Below, piece after piece: positions 1 to 11,732 of a stretch of 64,000 bases of DNA. The notes beneath the pieces were generated by a model. It saw nothing but the letters and a program-made list of their open reading frames with translations, had not been told where the DNA came from and did not search any database. Position 1 is the first letter of the stretch, and each line of letters opens with the position of its first letter. The stretch covers positions 3,495,001 to 3,559,000 of the forward strand of contig JAWHQI010000229.1 of assembly GCA_033032865.1 (NCBI GenBank), given 5' to 3'. The DNA is from Dactylorhiza incarnata (lineage: Eukaryota; Streptophyta; Magnoliopsida; Asparagales; Orchidaceae). Position numbers and translations under genes: made by a program.

Positions 1-620
1 GTTTGAACGACGCACAAAATGGTTATGTTATCAGTGATATGAGCGTTATACTCGCAGACATTGCTGCAAGAGGTTCTTTTATCTGGGCGTGGAGGACTTC
101 GATGATGAGGGAATTGGATGAAGTGGACACTGATTTCGATCTTTCTTGAGCTTGAGGACAAACTCATATGACGGGAGATGTTACAGGCTACACGCCCATT
201 GAATGTTGTCTTTTAATCGAGTCAGGCTTTATTATGCTGTCTTTTATTTCTTGTTGGGACTTATAAGTTAGTAGTTGTCATTATGGGTCTTACTAGTTGT
301 ATTATGAGTCTTATATGCCTATTTATAGGCATATATTGGTGGAATGAAGGTTTATACTAATTAGTCTCTCCTCTCGTCTTCGTAAGAGATTGTGTATCTC
401 TCTCTCTCTCCGACCACACCGTGCCTAGGCAGCCGCGGTTCCGACTCCGTAATATCCTCCTCTGTCAGTCCCGCCTCCAGCTGCTCCTCCGACAACTCAC
501 CAACATCATACGGGTTAGTCATAACAGGCACTTTGATGTGATGATTATTGGACCACCACGAGTTGATCCCAGACACAAATGAAACGTTGGTGATATCCTG
601 ACTTCTAAACTCACTCAACA
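1..620. other. Decayed retroelement edge, unassigned
   Basis: No intact gene is visible. The + strand sequence near 90-165 faintly resembles the end of a Ty3/gypsy pol frame, but this is weak. From about 355 to 460 the sequence (CT-rich stretch, then CCTAGGCA and a GACTCCG-type motif) resembles 10955-11070. The two may be remnants of one LTR or leader family flanking copia A. The 86-codon minus-strand frame at 361-621 has no recognisable domain. Confidence 0.3.
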
Positions 621-639
621 AATTTGTCTATCAAAACTA

Positions 640-1972
640 TGTTCTCCTGGATATTGCTACAACTATTTGGAATCAAGCAAAAACTACCTACTTTAGACAG
701 GGAAACTACACAAGTCTACCAACTCCGGTGTTAGATTGCTTGTCTTGCACAAAGGGATCTCTTTGTGGCACTATTATTCTGAGTTTGAGATGTTACACCG
801 GGAGATAGATTACTTTGATCCCATTCAACTGAGATGTGTATCAACGACATGACCTTGGTTCTCGAACAAGATGATCGAAAATGTCTTTGCCTGACTCCAA
901 GACTTGCATCCCGACTTTGATCATATTCGGGTTCAGATCCTTGGGCGGCAACCCATACATTCTCTTACCGAGACCTTCAATTTGGTTCAATAAGAAATTG
1001 ATTGACGCCAGTCTCAAACCCAGAATATTCCCGCATGTGATACTTGGGGTTCTCACACGCCCACTCACCCTCATGGCTCGACATAGTTGTTTTGTGATTA
1101 CTCACAAGATTGGATACTCACTACAAATTACATGGTCGCCCTCCACACATTAGACCTACAAACCATGGTTGTGGTCGTGGTGGACGACTGACTAGACATG
1201 TGACATCACACATGACTGATACACCATCAAGAGAGCCTTACTCCAGGCCCTTCTATAAATAGTTTATCTGGCGCGGGGCTTCAAACTATGCGTCGTTTCT
1301 TACAATGAATGACTACAAATACAAGAGAGCCTTACTCCAGGCCCTCCTATAGATAGTTTATCTGGCGTGGGGCTTCAAACTATGCGTCGTTTCTTACAAT
1401 GAATGACTACAAATACAATGTGCCTCTCGACAAACAAACCACTGCATACTATGCCCATGCCACTCTGTCTTCGTCCAGCCCATTGCTATCTTGCCAACCA
1501 CATACGGAGTAGATTATTGATTTAGGGGCCACTACTCACATGGCATTTTCATCTCATAACTTCACCTCCTGCACTCCTCTTTCTTCGAATGATAAAGAAA
1601 GTCTTGAAGATGCCTCTTATATAGCCATATCAGGAAAATGAAGTACTACTTACAACCATACACTTACCTTATCCTCTGTTATTCAAGTTTCTATCTTTTT
1701 GAGAATCTCCTTTCTTATTAGCAGCCTTACTCATAACCTAAACTGGGTCGCTATTTTTCACCCTAGTCATATTGTTTTTCAGGATCTGAGTACGAAATGG
1801 GTCCTTGACCCTGGTAGGATGCTGGGTGAACTCTGTGTTTGAGTGCGCTTTCACCCGTGCTCTTATTTCCACTAGTTCTATGAATATCACGTGTTGGCAT
1901 CGTCAGATGGGGCATCCCTCCATCGACTCTATGCGACATATTTTTCCTTTTTTTGCTGCAATGTTTCAAAAT
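640..1972 (+). pseudogene. Copia A, 5' half: gag, protease, GAG-pre-integrase start
   Basis: This is a decayed Ty1/copia polyprotein in shifting frames. Codons around 735-1000 read as copia gag (a run ending HIRVQILGRQPIHSL matches the UBN2-type gag pattern). At 1510-1540 the protease signature appears as stop-IIDLGATTHM, so the usual Trp is a stop and the catalytic D-S-G has become D-L-G. From about 1885 the GAG-pre-integrase histidines (CWHRQMGHPS) are readable up to the point where a LINE tail is inserted. The copia frame resumes in 2306-2337 and again after copia B at 8611. Confidence 0.8.
1228..1415. repeat. 94-bp tandem duplication in copia A
   Basis: Two adjacent copies, 1228-1321 and 1322-1415, differ at only a few positions. 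They lie in the dead gag region, so they arose after or during decay. Confidence 0.85.
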
Positions 1973-2305
1973 TGTGCTTCACCAATGCTCTGGATGCTGA
2001 ATGAAGGAAGCATGGGTATGTGCACATAAATCAAAATGGATTCTTGGGTCTGCCCTCTCTGATGTCTTTGGCTTTGATTTGAGGGCATGATTCCGCAGCA
2101 AACGCAACTGTATAGGGGGGCCACTATTTCAGTGGTACTCTGTGAGCAGCCACTTTGTGCATTTATTGTCAAAGGTTAGGTCTTTCTCCTCTGAGAGAAG
2201 CCACTTTGTGCATAGCGCCAAAGGTTAGGTCTGTTTCCAATCTTCCCCCGCCCATACCCCCAATGATTGGGGACTATATGGGTTCTGTTGTTGTTGTTGT
2301 TGTTG
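1973..2305 (+). mobile_element. 5'-truncated RTE-type LINE tail with 20-bp TSD
   Basis: The insert ends in a GTT microsatellite (about 2284-2308), the tail typical of plant RTE LINEs, preceded by the characteristic ATACCCCCAATGATTGGGG stretch. The 20 bases at 1953-1972 recur exactly at 2306-2325 and flank it as the target-site duplication. No ORF remains. Within it, a stretch starting CCACTTTGTGCAT is repeated locally (about 2148 and 2200). Confidence 0.85.
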
Positions 2306-2337
2306 TTGCTGCAATGTTTCAAAATCTCCATTGTGAT

Positions 2338-2535
2338 TGTTAAATCCTGTTGAAAGTCCAAGAACTTAAATCCCATCTAAGAGTCCCATTGTAAAATTCT
2401 CCTCTTCTTGTATTTAGTCCCACATCACAAAATGTAATTTCTTATTCCTCCTCTACTCTATATAAAGAGGGGTGCTCTCATATAATAAGTTAGATATTTT
2501 GGAATAATAAAATCTCTTTATTTCAAGTATTCACA
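2338..2535 (+). repeat. Copia B 5' LTR
   Basis: The LTR begins TGTTAAA and ends TTCACA. It contains TATATAAAG at about 2459 as a likely TATA box. It is recognisably the same sequence as 8417-8610, with several substitutions and small gaps. Confidence 0.9.
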
Positions 2536-2553
2536 TGGTATCAGAGTGAGAAC
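2536..2553 (+). promoter_or_regulatory. Copia B primer-binding site
   Basis: TGGTATCAGAGTGAGAAC follows the 5' LTR directly. TGGTATCAGAG is the sequence complementary to the 3' end of initiator tRNA-Met used by plant copia elements. Confidence 0.85.
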
Positions 2554-3069
2554 GGAATTCTCTCGTAATTTCTTTCGCGTGAACATTCCCGGCCTTACAC
2601 AATCATTTTTTATTTTGCGTAATTATCCCAGCCTCACAAGAAAGATCTCCTCTCGCGTAAAATCTCCCGGCCTCACGTGACCTCAACTTTTTTTTGAGTA
2701 TTCGATCATCCTCCACTATGCGAGAACTGCTCGACGAGATCCATTGTGCGATAACATCTCTGCGAGATCCACTGTGCGAGAACAACTCGGTGAGTCAACT
2801 CCGAGAACCTCTCTGCGACTGACTGTTTCCGACGTCTGTGCTTAACATCTGCTCATCTTTCTGCGAATCAAAGCAGCGTTTCTGACGCTCTCCCCTCTCG
2901 CGTATCTTCGACTTCTTCCTCCCGCTAGTACTCACACCTTTTCGCTGCCTATTTTTCCTGCTGACACTCGCCGCCTATTTCAAGTACTCACAAGGTTTGC
3001 GAGTTTTTACTCGTTGCTGGGTACTCGCCGCACCCCCTTTCCCCCTATCTCGCTGAGTTCCTATCTATT

Positions 3070-3644
3070 GTGATACCTCCGATCACTCCAATCCCTCCAC
3101 CAACGTTTCTTTCCAGTTCTTCAAGAAATCTTGGGGCGACTTCAAAATTAACAGACGCAAATTATCTCGATTGGACTATTTCATTTACCATTCTCTTGCA
3201 CTTTCAACCTAAACGACATCATCTCACGATGCTCCACCTAATCCCGTGTCTCCCACATTTGCTGATTGAGACGCCAGTGATGCACTGGTTCGCACATGGC
3301 TTGCTAACAGTCTCTCAGATGCATGCTTGCCCATTACTCGTCATGACGACACTGTCAAGGCCGCTCAAGATCATCTTACTGCCCTTTACTCCAAGGGTGC
3401 CAAAATGTCTCGCATTTAAACTCTCTACTCAGATCTCTTTGCGTGCCCTACTCTCTCTCCTGATGATGCATATCAGGAAGTTCAATTTCCCGGCGTAGAA
3501 CTTCTCCAACATCGCCGCTTCTGTACTGACCTAGACACACAACAGAAACACTTTCAGGAACTCCTGATGGTCTGCTATCTTCTTTGTCTCCCTGATTCAT
3601 ATGAGATGATCCGACAACAGATCTTGGGAGAACCTAACACTCTC
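3070..3644 (+). pseudogene. Copia B gag, N-terminal part
   Basis: The first frame reads KLTDANYLDWTISF near its start, the usual opening of copia gag. The frame then shifts repeatedly. Later codons read SYEMIRQQILGEPNTL up to 3644, where a solo LTR is inserted. The gag sequence continues at 4785. Confidence 0.75.
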
Positions 3645-4784
3645 TGTGAAAATTTCCGTAGATCTAGGAGTAAGCAGGAATAGAACAACTCAAAGCAATA
3701 GTCAACAACCAGAAGCGCATGAAACAACACAATCTTTATTGATACTTGCAGAAATCTTCATTACAGAGCGAGGTATACATGGCGAGACATGATTTCGCCA
3801 GTACACAAAACCAGAAAGAAAATACAAAGCTGAAAGATAACTGGCGGTCAGAAAACTGAGACCGCCAAACCGCGCGACCTGCGAGTCCGCGCGACTAGAA
3901 CACGAGACCGCCCGAACTGCCTGCCTGCGACCTGAACAACACCAACTGAGAACTCCGCGACCGCCACTGATTCTCCCGAACTCCAGCAACCCGCACTGCA
4001 AGCCGCGAGACCGCCCGAACACCCTAGAAGAAGAGGTGACCGCTGCTGCCCGCACAATCCGCAGAAGCTGCACAAGGAAAGTTCAATCAGCTAACCGACC
4101 GGTCACAAAAAAGAGACCGCAGGAATTAGACGCGAGCTCAGCTTACACTTGGTGCCATTTTTTGCTGCTACAGTGACTCCTATTTATAGGCGTGCGACCT
4201 GATCCAGTCACCACCATATGAGATAGGGTCACCACCCTTGATCGCGCGACCAGACCGGTCAACCCCCGCGATCAGCATAAGATCATTCTGCTTAGTGAGC
4301 ACGCCAGCTTCAACATAGACAAGGAGATCACCACTCCTCCAAGAAGCCGCCCACTACCAGTGTTCGCCAAAGAGACTACAAACACGGCCTGTAAGTCAAT
4401 GAGACGGCGAACACAACCTGTTCGCATTGCCAGCCTCCACCAGAGATCGCGAACAGAGACCGCGCGACTAAGAAGCCTTAGTCGGCGAACCCTACCAGGA
4501 ACCCGGACAGTCGCCAGACCGGACTTCCGGATACCTGAACCAACCCTGTGCGGTCACAGCTTGATCGACACAGTCCAGAAGTAACAACCCGCCACGCGGT
4601 CACAGAACCAGACCGCGCGGCCTCACTTCAGCAGCCTTGGACAGAAGAGCGGCGGTCACGCCGAATAGACCTGCGGCTAGTCCGAAGAGATCAGACCGCA
4701 GATGGAGACCGCAAGACCGCGCGGTTTGCCAGACCACACAATCTCTCCCCCAGACCGCCAACTTCCACTTCAACATTTTCAACA
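3645..4784 (-). mobile_element. 1.14-kb solo LTR inside copia B gag
   Basis: The insert begins TGTGAAAATTT and ends ATTTTCAACA, with flanks CTCTC (3640-3644) and CTCCC (4785-4789) as a near-perfect 5-bp duplication. Removing it joins gag codons ...GEPNTL and PARTLLLPVFSRLL in frame. On the minus strand CTATAAATAGG (about 4170) looks like a TATA box and CAATAAAG (about 3730) like a polyadenylation signal, so the LTR points left. It contains no coding sequence. It is full of GACCGC/GCGGTC motifs. Confidence 0.75.
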
Positions 4785-5213
4785 CTCCCAGCTCGAACGC
4801 TTCTGTTGCCTGTATTTTCGCGGTTACTACACTTATGCAACGACCTTCGATCGTGTCCCCACCGGCCCCTGACAACTTTGCTCATGCGTCCGGTCATGGA
4901 TCTCAACGCAGTTACAGAGGCGGTCATGGAGGTCGCAACGGTGGTCGTGGGGGACCCTTCCCTCTTTGCTCCCATTGCAGACGTCTTGGTCCTTTATTTC
5001 ACAAATGCTTTACCAAGTATCCTCATCTCCTCCTTTAGGCACATGTCAGCACTACCGCCCTTGCTCCATCCGCCTCACCGGCTACTACACCGCCAGAGTC
5101 TGGCCGCTGGTTCTCATTTGCAGATATGGATGCTCTCCTCAAAGCCTCCAAGCAATCACACCTCCATTGCAACTTCGTTAGGTAGCGCACATGTTGCTAC
5201 TCAAGGTAAGTGA
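4785..5213 (+). pseudogene. Copia B gag, C-terminal part with zinc knuckle
   Basis: After the solo LTR, gag resumes with VFSRLLHL. A Gly/Arg-rich linker (about 4895-4955) then leads to CSHCRRLGPLFHKC, a degenerate zinc knuckle in which the usual Cx2Cx4Hx4C spacing is disturbed. Several frame changes are needed to read this region. Confidence 0.7.
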
Positions 5214-6460
5214 CTTATTGACTTAGGTGCCACTGATCATATGACTAAAAATCCTCTTGTTTTCTTGCACCTCGAAAAACATAATCGATTACTTCCAGTC
5301 TTTGTGGCGGATGACTCTCCTGCTCCAGTTTGCGGATCTCGAGTTGTGATTACTGCCTCTCTCCTCCAGGTGGATGACATTATTCGTCCCCAATTTTCCT
5401 TGCAATTTGCTATCTGTTAATGCTCTCTCACGATAATTGCAATGCTTTATCTCATTTTCTCCAACTGCTTGTTATTTTCAGGACCCCTTCACTCACAGAG
5501 GACGATTGCTACTGGGATTGAATGCAACGGTCTTTACTACCTCTACGCCATCCCCCTTTCTCTGCATCTACCGTGACCGCCTCCCTCCTCCAGTGGCATC
5601 ACGTCTTGGACATCCGCCGTTGCATCTCTTCCATCAGCTCATGCCTTCTTTTAGTGTCAAATTTGTTTTAGAATGTGAGGCTTGTCAATATGGCAAGGAT
5701 CACCGTACTTCCTTCCCGACAAAGCAGTGTAAAAGTTCTGTTTTTTCCTTTTGAACTTGTTTATTCAGACATTTGGAGTCCTAGTCCCACCAAATCTGTT
5801 GGTCAAATCTGTTGGTGGGGGCAGTCTATATTTTGTAACCTTTATTGATGATTTCTCTAGATGTCCTTGGATGTATCTTTTAAAAGAACGCTCCGAAATT
5901 TTCTCTGTATTTTTGAAATTTTATAATAAAAATTGCACTCAGTTTGGTTGTCCCATCAAAACTATTTGCACTGATAATGCAAAGGAATACATGAGCCAAT
6001 AGAATAGAGTGGCGGAACGAACCAACGATATTATTTATCAAACCAGTTGTGTACATACATCCCAACAGAATGGAGTGGCGGAACGAAAAAATTGTCATTT
6101 ACTCGATGTTGCTCGCACGCTCCTCTGTCAGATGAATGTTCCCCGCTCATATTGGGGTCATGCCGTTCTTCTCTCTTGTTTTCTCATTAACCATCTGCCT
6201 TCTTCTACTATTTATGTTTAGATGCCATTTTCTATTCCTTATCCAACCGACACACCTTTTTCCCTCACCCCACGTGTGTTTGGGTGCACTGCGTTCGTCC
6301 ACATTCATGCATCTGGTCGCGATAAACTCTCCGCTCGCGCCATCAATGTATCTTCGTGGGTTCTCCGACTCAAAATGGATACTGTTGTTTCGACCATATC
6401 TTCAAACGTCAACATGTCTCAGTTGATGTTACTTTCTTTAATTCTACCCCATATTTATCC
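5211..6460 (+). pseudogene. Copia B protease and integrase, broken
   Basis: The protease reads stop-LIDLGATDHM at 5211, with the same Trp-to-stop and D-S-G to D-L-G changes as in copia A. The integrase core follows: FVTFIDDFSRCPW (about 5840), TDNAKEYMSQ (about 5975) and QNGVAERKNCHLLDVARTLL (about 6066). A short local duplication around 6005-6090 repeats GAGTGGCGGAACGA. There are several stops and frame changes. Confidence 0.85.
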
Positions 6461-6899
6461 AAGGATCGTGAGTCTCTTATTCTTGAGCTCTCTCCTTTCC
6501 TCTTTACCACCGCTCCGCCTCCAACATTTGTTTCCACATTTACTATCATTCATGCTCCTCAACCAGATATACCACAACTATCACCCATCCCAGCCCTTAT
6601 TCCACCAATTTACCATTTTCTCACCATTATCGCCGCCACTCTTCTCCTCCACCTATTCTTGCCCCTTCCACTCCAGAGACTCCGCCGTCTGCTCCCAAGC
6701 CAGCAATCTCCTCTTCAGACGATTCCTTCACCGCTGTTGAATCAGACCTGGATGCACCCATTGCTCTGCAGAAAGGCGTCAAGGAGTGTACACACCATCC
6801 TCTTACAAATGTTGTCTCATATGCTCGTCTCAGTCCCTCCTGCAACAAGTTCACTTGGGCACTATCTACCACTACCATCCTTGCTTCCTATCAAGAGGC

Positions 6900-8400
6900 T
6901 CTTCGGATACCATGCTGGAAAGCGGCCATGGATGAGGAAATATCTGTCTTAGCATCACGCGAAACATGGACTCTTGTTCCTACTCCTTCTACGAGCGATG
7001 TTGTTGGATGTCAGTGAGTATTTGTCATCAAGTTTCTCCCTGATGGCACCGCGGAATGCTAAAAAGCTCGTTTGGTTGCCAAGGGCTTCACCCAGATATA
7101 TAATGTTGATTTCTTCGATATTTTCTCTTTGGTTGCCTGTATCAATATTCAATACTATTCGGGTGCTCTTCTCTGTCGATCTTAACTAATGATGACAAAT
7201 GTTTCAGCTTGATGTCAAGAAATTCTCTCTATGAAGAATTACATGAAGAAGTCTCTACAGAGCAACCTCCTGGTTATGTTACTCAGGGGGTGTCTCAGGT
7301 ATGCAAGCTTCGAAAGGCCATTTATGGTCTTAAACAGAGCCCTCGAACATGGTTTGACAAGTTCAGTCAGGTCGCCTCAACCATTGGTTTCTCTAGAAGC
7401 AATGCTGATCACTCACTCTTTATACGGAAGACCGACAAAGGACTTGTGGTTAAGTTGTCTATGTCAATGACATTTTTCTTACTTGAGATGACTCTTCTGG
7501 AATAGAGATAATAAATAAACAACTTCGAGAACACTTTGTTAGAAAAGATATGTGTATTTCTAAATACTTGTTGGGAATCGAGATTACAAGGCGCAATGAC
7601 AACATAGTTCTCTCTAAAAAAACATGTCCTAGATCTACTCGAAGAAACAAGTCTTCTTGGAACAAAGCCTACTTGGAATCCTATGCCTATGTGCGTTGAC
7701 AAACTTTGGGATGTGACATCTCTTCTATAAGACGTTACTTGGTACAGGCGTCTGGTTGGTAAACTCATCTATCGCACCCTAACTATGCATGGCATCTCAT
7801 ATTTTGGTGGAAGAGTCAGTTAATTCATGCAGGCTCCCAGAGAATGTCATTTGGAAGCTGCTTTAAAAATATTAGAATACATCAAAGGCTCTCCGGGATA
7901 AGGACTACTGTTTCAAAGGAACAATCACTTACACATCAAAGCATATTCTGATGCGAGCTATGCAGATGACAGAGGAGATCGAAAATCTACTTCTGGATTT
8001 TGCACATATGTCGGTGGGAATTTGGTCACGTGGAAAAACAAGAAACAATCAATAATATCCAGGTCAAGTGCTGAAGCTGATTACATAAGTATGACTCAAA
8101 CTGCTTGCGAGTTGAAGTGGTTGAGAACACATCTAAAAGACTTGAGATAAATCTATAATTATCCTCTACCAATGTTATGTGACAATAAGGTTGCTATATA
8201 CATATCTAAAAATCCAGTGTTTCATGAAAGAACAAAACATATCGAAGTTGATTCACTTCATCAAAGAGGAGATTGTCAAGAAATAAATTTGCACTCCGTT
8301 TGTGACTTCAGAACAAGAGTTGGCTGATATCTTCACCAAGCAGATTTCTTCATCATTTTCAGATGTTTGTGACAAACTGGGAATGATCGATATATATGCT
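6900..8400 (+). pseudogene. Copia B reverse transcriptase and RNase H, broken
   Basis: The RT start reads ETWTLVPTPST at about 6964. AIYGLKQSPRTWFDKFSQ follows at about 7317. The catalytic YVDD box reads VYVNDIF at about 7458, so the first catalytic Asp is Asn. RNase H reads SDASYADDRGDRKSTSGFC (about 7950), RSSAEADYISM, and [12 protein letters not shown] (about 8182). A GAGGGGGAG polypurine tract precedes the 3' LTR. Confidence 0.85.
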
Positions 8401-8416
8401 CAAAATTGAGGGGGAG

Positions 8417-8610
8417 TGTTAAAGCCCGTTGAAAGTCCAAGAACTTAAAGCCCATCTAAGAGGCCCATTGTAAATTCTCCTCTTCTTGTATTTAGTCTCA
8501 CATTACCAAATGTAATTTCTTATTCCTCTGCTGTATATAAAGAGGGGTGCTCTCATGTAATAAATTAGATATTTTGGAATAATAATATCTCCTTATTTCA
8601 AGTCTCCACA
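8417..8610 (+). repeat. Copia B 3' LTR
   Basis: Matches 2338-2535 and ends CTCCACA. It is followed directly by the target duplication GTGAT. Confidence 0.9.
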
Positions 8611-10582
8611 GTGATGTTTGTGAAATTGATAAATATAGACATTTCTTATGTAGTCATGCATCTTTACCTCATGTTTGACCTTTTTTCTTAATCCATACTG
8701 ATGTTTGGGGGCGTCGTCCAATCTCATCTTTGTCTGGTCATCGTTTGTTTGTTACTTTTATAAATTGTCACTCCCATGTCACTTGGATTAATTTGATGCG
8801 TCATCAGTTTGTGAAATTGTTAAACATAAACGTTTCTCATTTAGTCATGCATCTTTACCTCATGTTTAACCTTTTATCTTAAATCCATACTGATGTTTGG
8901 GGGCGTCGTCCAATCTCATCTTTGTCTGGTCATCGTTGGTTTGTTACTTTCTTAAATTGTCACTCTCATGTCACTTGGATTTATTTGATGTATCATTAGA
9001 ATGGAGTGTTTTTTCTTTCAACTTATTTCATGCTACAATTGCCACCCAATTAATACTACAATAAGCTTTTACGAAGTGATTATGATACTGAGTATATTGA
9101 GGGTCTGCTCAATTCTTACTTAGCCTCTCGCGACATTGTTCACCAAATTAGTTGTGGGGTTATTCCTGCTCATAATGAGATCGTTGAGCGGAAAAATAGA
9201 TGCACGATCATTTCTTTTTTCCTATGCATCTTCTTGATTGTTATTGGGGTGAAGTAGTTCGCACCGTGGCTCATCTGATTAATCACCTTTTCTCCATTGT
9301 GCTTGGTTGCGCTTCTTCAACTTCTACGCTTGGAGTTGCTCTTCCTCATCTTCATACTTGCATGTTTACTTGTGCCGCATTTGCTCATATTCACAATCAA
9401 GTCGTGGGAAGCTTGGTCCTCGCGCACTGCATTGTATCTTTGTTGGTTGTAGCCCCACTCAGAAAGAGTATAAATGTTAGCATCCTTCTTCCTGCAAGAC
9501 GTGTGCAAATGAATGACACCTTTAGTGAATATAAACCCTACTTTCCTACCTCACTTCAAGGGGAGAGAGTGAGTGAAGTGAGTCCTTCTGGTAAGGATAG
9601 TGAACCACCTCAACTCATTCACACAACTCAAATATTACCTACTAGCGACTCCATTCCCACTATTCCTTGCATGGCTTCTGCAGTTATACTCGTCGACACA
9701 ACATGGTGCTTTATCAGATTTCAATTCGATACCTGATTCAGGCTCAATTCCGGATGATTTCCCTCCCTCCGCAAAGGTGCCCATACTTTTACTTAACATC
9801 CCAAATCTCATTTACCTCTTATACTTCTCCCTCGTCATCTCACTGAGCATTTATAGCTTCTTTTGTCTCTATTTCTATACCTAATCATTGGTAGGATGCT
9901 ATAGAATCCTAAGTGGAAAAAATGTGATGATTGAGTAAATGAATGTTCTAGAGAAGAATCATACTTGCGACATAATTACTCTACCTACATGAAAGAAGGC
10001 ATTTGGGTGTCGATGAGTATTTATAGTTAAGCAAAACTCTGAAGGGATAGTTGAGCGATACAATATTAGATTGGTGGCAAAAAGGTATACTTAGACAACA
10101 AACGTTGATTTCTCTGTTACCTTTGCCCTTGTAGCTAAGATGAATACTATTTGAGTATTTTTTTCTTGTGCAACTATTATGCGATGGAAATTGCATCAAC
10201 TTGATGTGAGAAATGCTTTAATCCACGAAAGTTTACAAGAAGAGTTTTTTTATGGCTCCACCAACAGGGTTTGTTGCGAGAAACTAAAGACAAATTTTGT
10301 AAATTGAGAAAATCTCTGTATAGGTTAAAACAGTCACCAAGAGCCTGGTTTGGGCGATTCAGTACTACGATGAAATTTGCAGGATAGTTACAAAGTGCAG
10401 CTGATCAGATACTTTTCATCAAGCATAAAGAAGGGAAGTTGACAACTTTGATTGTCTATGGTGATAATAAGGTTATTACAGGGGATGATGTGCAAGAGAT
10501 AAATTGTCTAAAGACTCATCTTACAGATGAATTTGAGGTAAAAGACTATGGTCCATTACGATATTTTCTTGGGATTGAGGTT
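8611..10582 (+). pseudogene. Copia A, 3' half: integrase and reverse transcriptase
   Basis: The host copia resumes after copia B with CDVCEID and HTDVWG (start of the integrase). It continues through integrase fragments (YDTEYIEGLL about 9090; ERKNR about 9188) and reverse transcriptase (RLVAKRYT about 10070; AKMNTI; WKLHQLDVRNALIHESL about 10190; DEFEVKDYGPLRYFLGIEV in shifted frames to 10582). The YVDD box is destroyed. RNase H is absent: the copia reading ends abruptly at 10582. Confidence 0.8.
8616..8997. repeat. 191-bp tandem duplication in copia A integrase
   Basis: Copies at 8616-8806 and 8807-8997 both encode the junction of GAG-pre-integrase and integrase (LIHTDVWG then SGH). They differ at scattered positions, so the duplication is old. 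Confidence 0.85.
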
Positions 10583-11110
10583 GTTGGGTGGTCCATCACT
10601 ATCCTTTGACTTGAGTAGGACTAACCGCCCAACCCATCACACTTATATGGCAGGACTTTAGGTCTACCTGGATCTTAGTATGGAGCTTTGCAATATCTTT
10701 TTCTTAAAGGGAAACGATTGCACCATTTCCATAAAATCAAGCTTATGGACTAATTGGGTAAGTGTTTGATCCTACAAGTGATATCAGAGTGGGGTCGTGG
10801 GTTCAAGGACAGACGACAACATTAGAGGGGGGATTTAATGGTATAATGCCCTTAATTCGATCTTAACATGTGTGAGTTCCTTTAACTTGTGTGAGTTCCA
10901 GTTACTTGTGTGGTTTGCTCTGTAACTGAAACATCAAAGGTATTCCTCTTTTTAACTGTAAGTATTGATTGAGTCTCCTCTTGTCTCATAGTATGAGATT
11001 GTGGTAGCTCTTTCTCCCTCTCTCCCGAGCACAATCCACCTAGGCAACCATGACTCCGGCTCCGTAGTATCACCACCACCACTATCTTCATCTCCGGTCA
11101 TCTCCGGCAA
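10583..11110. other. Unassigned LTR-like sequence
   Basis: The copia A frame ends at 10582. What follows has GTGATATCAGAGTGGGGTCG at about 10778 (primer-site-like) and a segment at 10955-11070 resembling 355-460. It may be a remnant LTR of copia A or of a later element. No gene is seen. From 11110 to 11606 the AT-rich intron sequence shows nothing recognisable. Confidence 0.3.
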
Positions 11111-11606
11111 AGCTATTGACGTGCTATGGCTGAGCCCTTGTCAGTTTGATAACTATTGAAATATTTCAGTTTGATCTTTTTTTATTCAAAATTCCAATTT
11201 TATATCTATAAAATATTTAATTTGTTTCTTTATTTAAATGAATATGATAAGTTCTTCATATGAGCATTCATAAAGACAAGAGTTTACTTTTTCAAGCAGT
11301 TATCACTAAACAGTTCATTTGAGTGGATAAGTCGTAACCAAATAACAAATTCCTTTTTTTACAATCTAAACAGCATTTAGATACCTACTTAAACAATAAA
11401 AGAACATGACTGATAACTGCTTTCAAACTCCACTTTGTCGACATGTCTAAAACTGACTTTACAAATAGCTGCAGCCATCCCAAACGGACCCTTAAGAATA
11501 CTTGTGGATTAATTCTCAAATAGCTGATGCTTATTTATATATGTTCAGAAAAGTATTGCTTTTTGACATATTTCTTATATCTGGTGGACTGCTTTCGACA
11601 ATGCAG

Positions 11607-11732
11607 GCAGTGACACAGTTGGATGTGTGAGAATTCCTGCTGCATTTTGTGGCATCCTTGGATATAGACCTTCTCATGGGGCTGTATCCAATATTGGAGT
11701 TTTGACAAATTCACAAAGTCTCAGTACCGTTG
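11607..11732 (+). CDS. OM64: OM64 exon (amidase signature)
   Basis: Acceptor ATGCAG and donor G|GTAAGT bound it. It encodes [20 protein letters not shown] and continues to SQSLSTV. The next intron (11733-16251) holds copia D. Confidence 0.93.

Larger units (their letters stand above)
2338..8610 (+). mobile_element. Copia B, complete LTR retrotransposon nested in copia A
   Basis: The element has two LTRs of about 195 bp, a tRNA-Met-type primer site, gag, protease, integrase, reverse transcriptase and RNase H in the Ty1/copia order, all on the + strand. The 5-bp target duplication GTGAT is present at 2333-2337 and 8611-8615. It sits in the GAG-pre-integrase region of copia A: removing it restores codons reading FQNLHCDVCEID. 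All coding regions carry stops and frameshifts. A 1.1-kb solo LTR interrupts gag. Confidence 0.93.

Noticed and set aside
3645..4784. Endogenous pararetrovirus or viral promoter
   Set aside because: No movement, coat or RT motif is present. The TG...CA ends, 5-bp flanks and TATA/polyadenylation order fit a solo LTR.
4548..5213. 221-codon frame that looks like one protein
   Set aside because: It spans the junction of a solo LTR and copia B gag. Only the second half is gag-derived.
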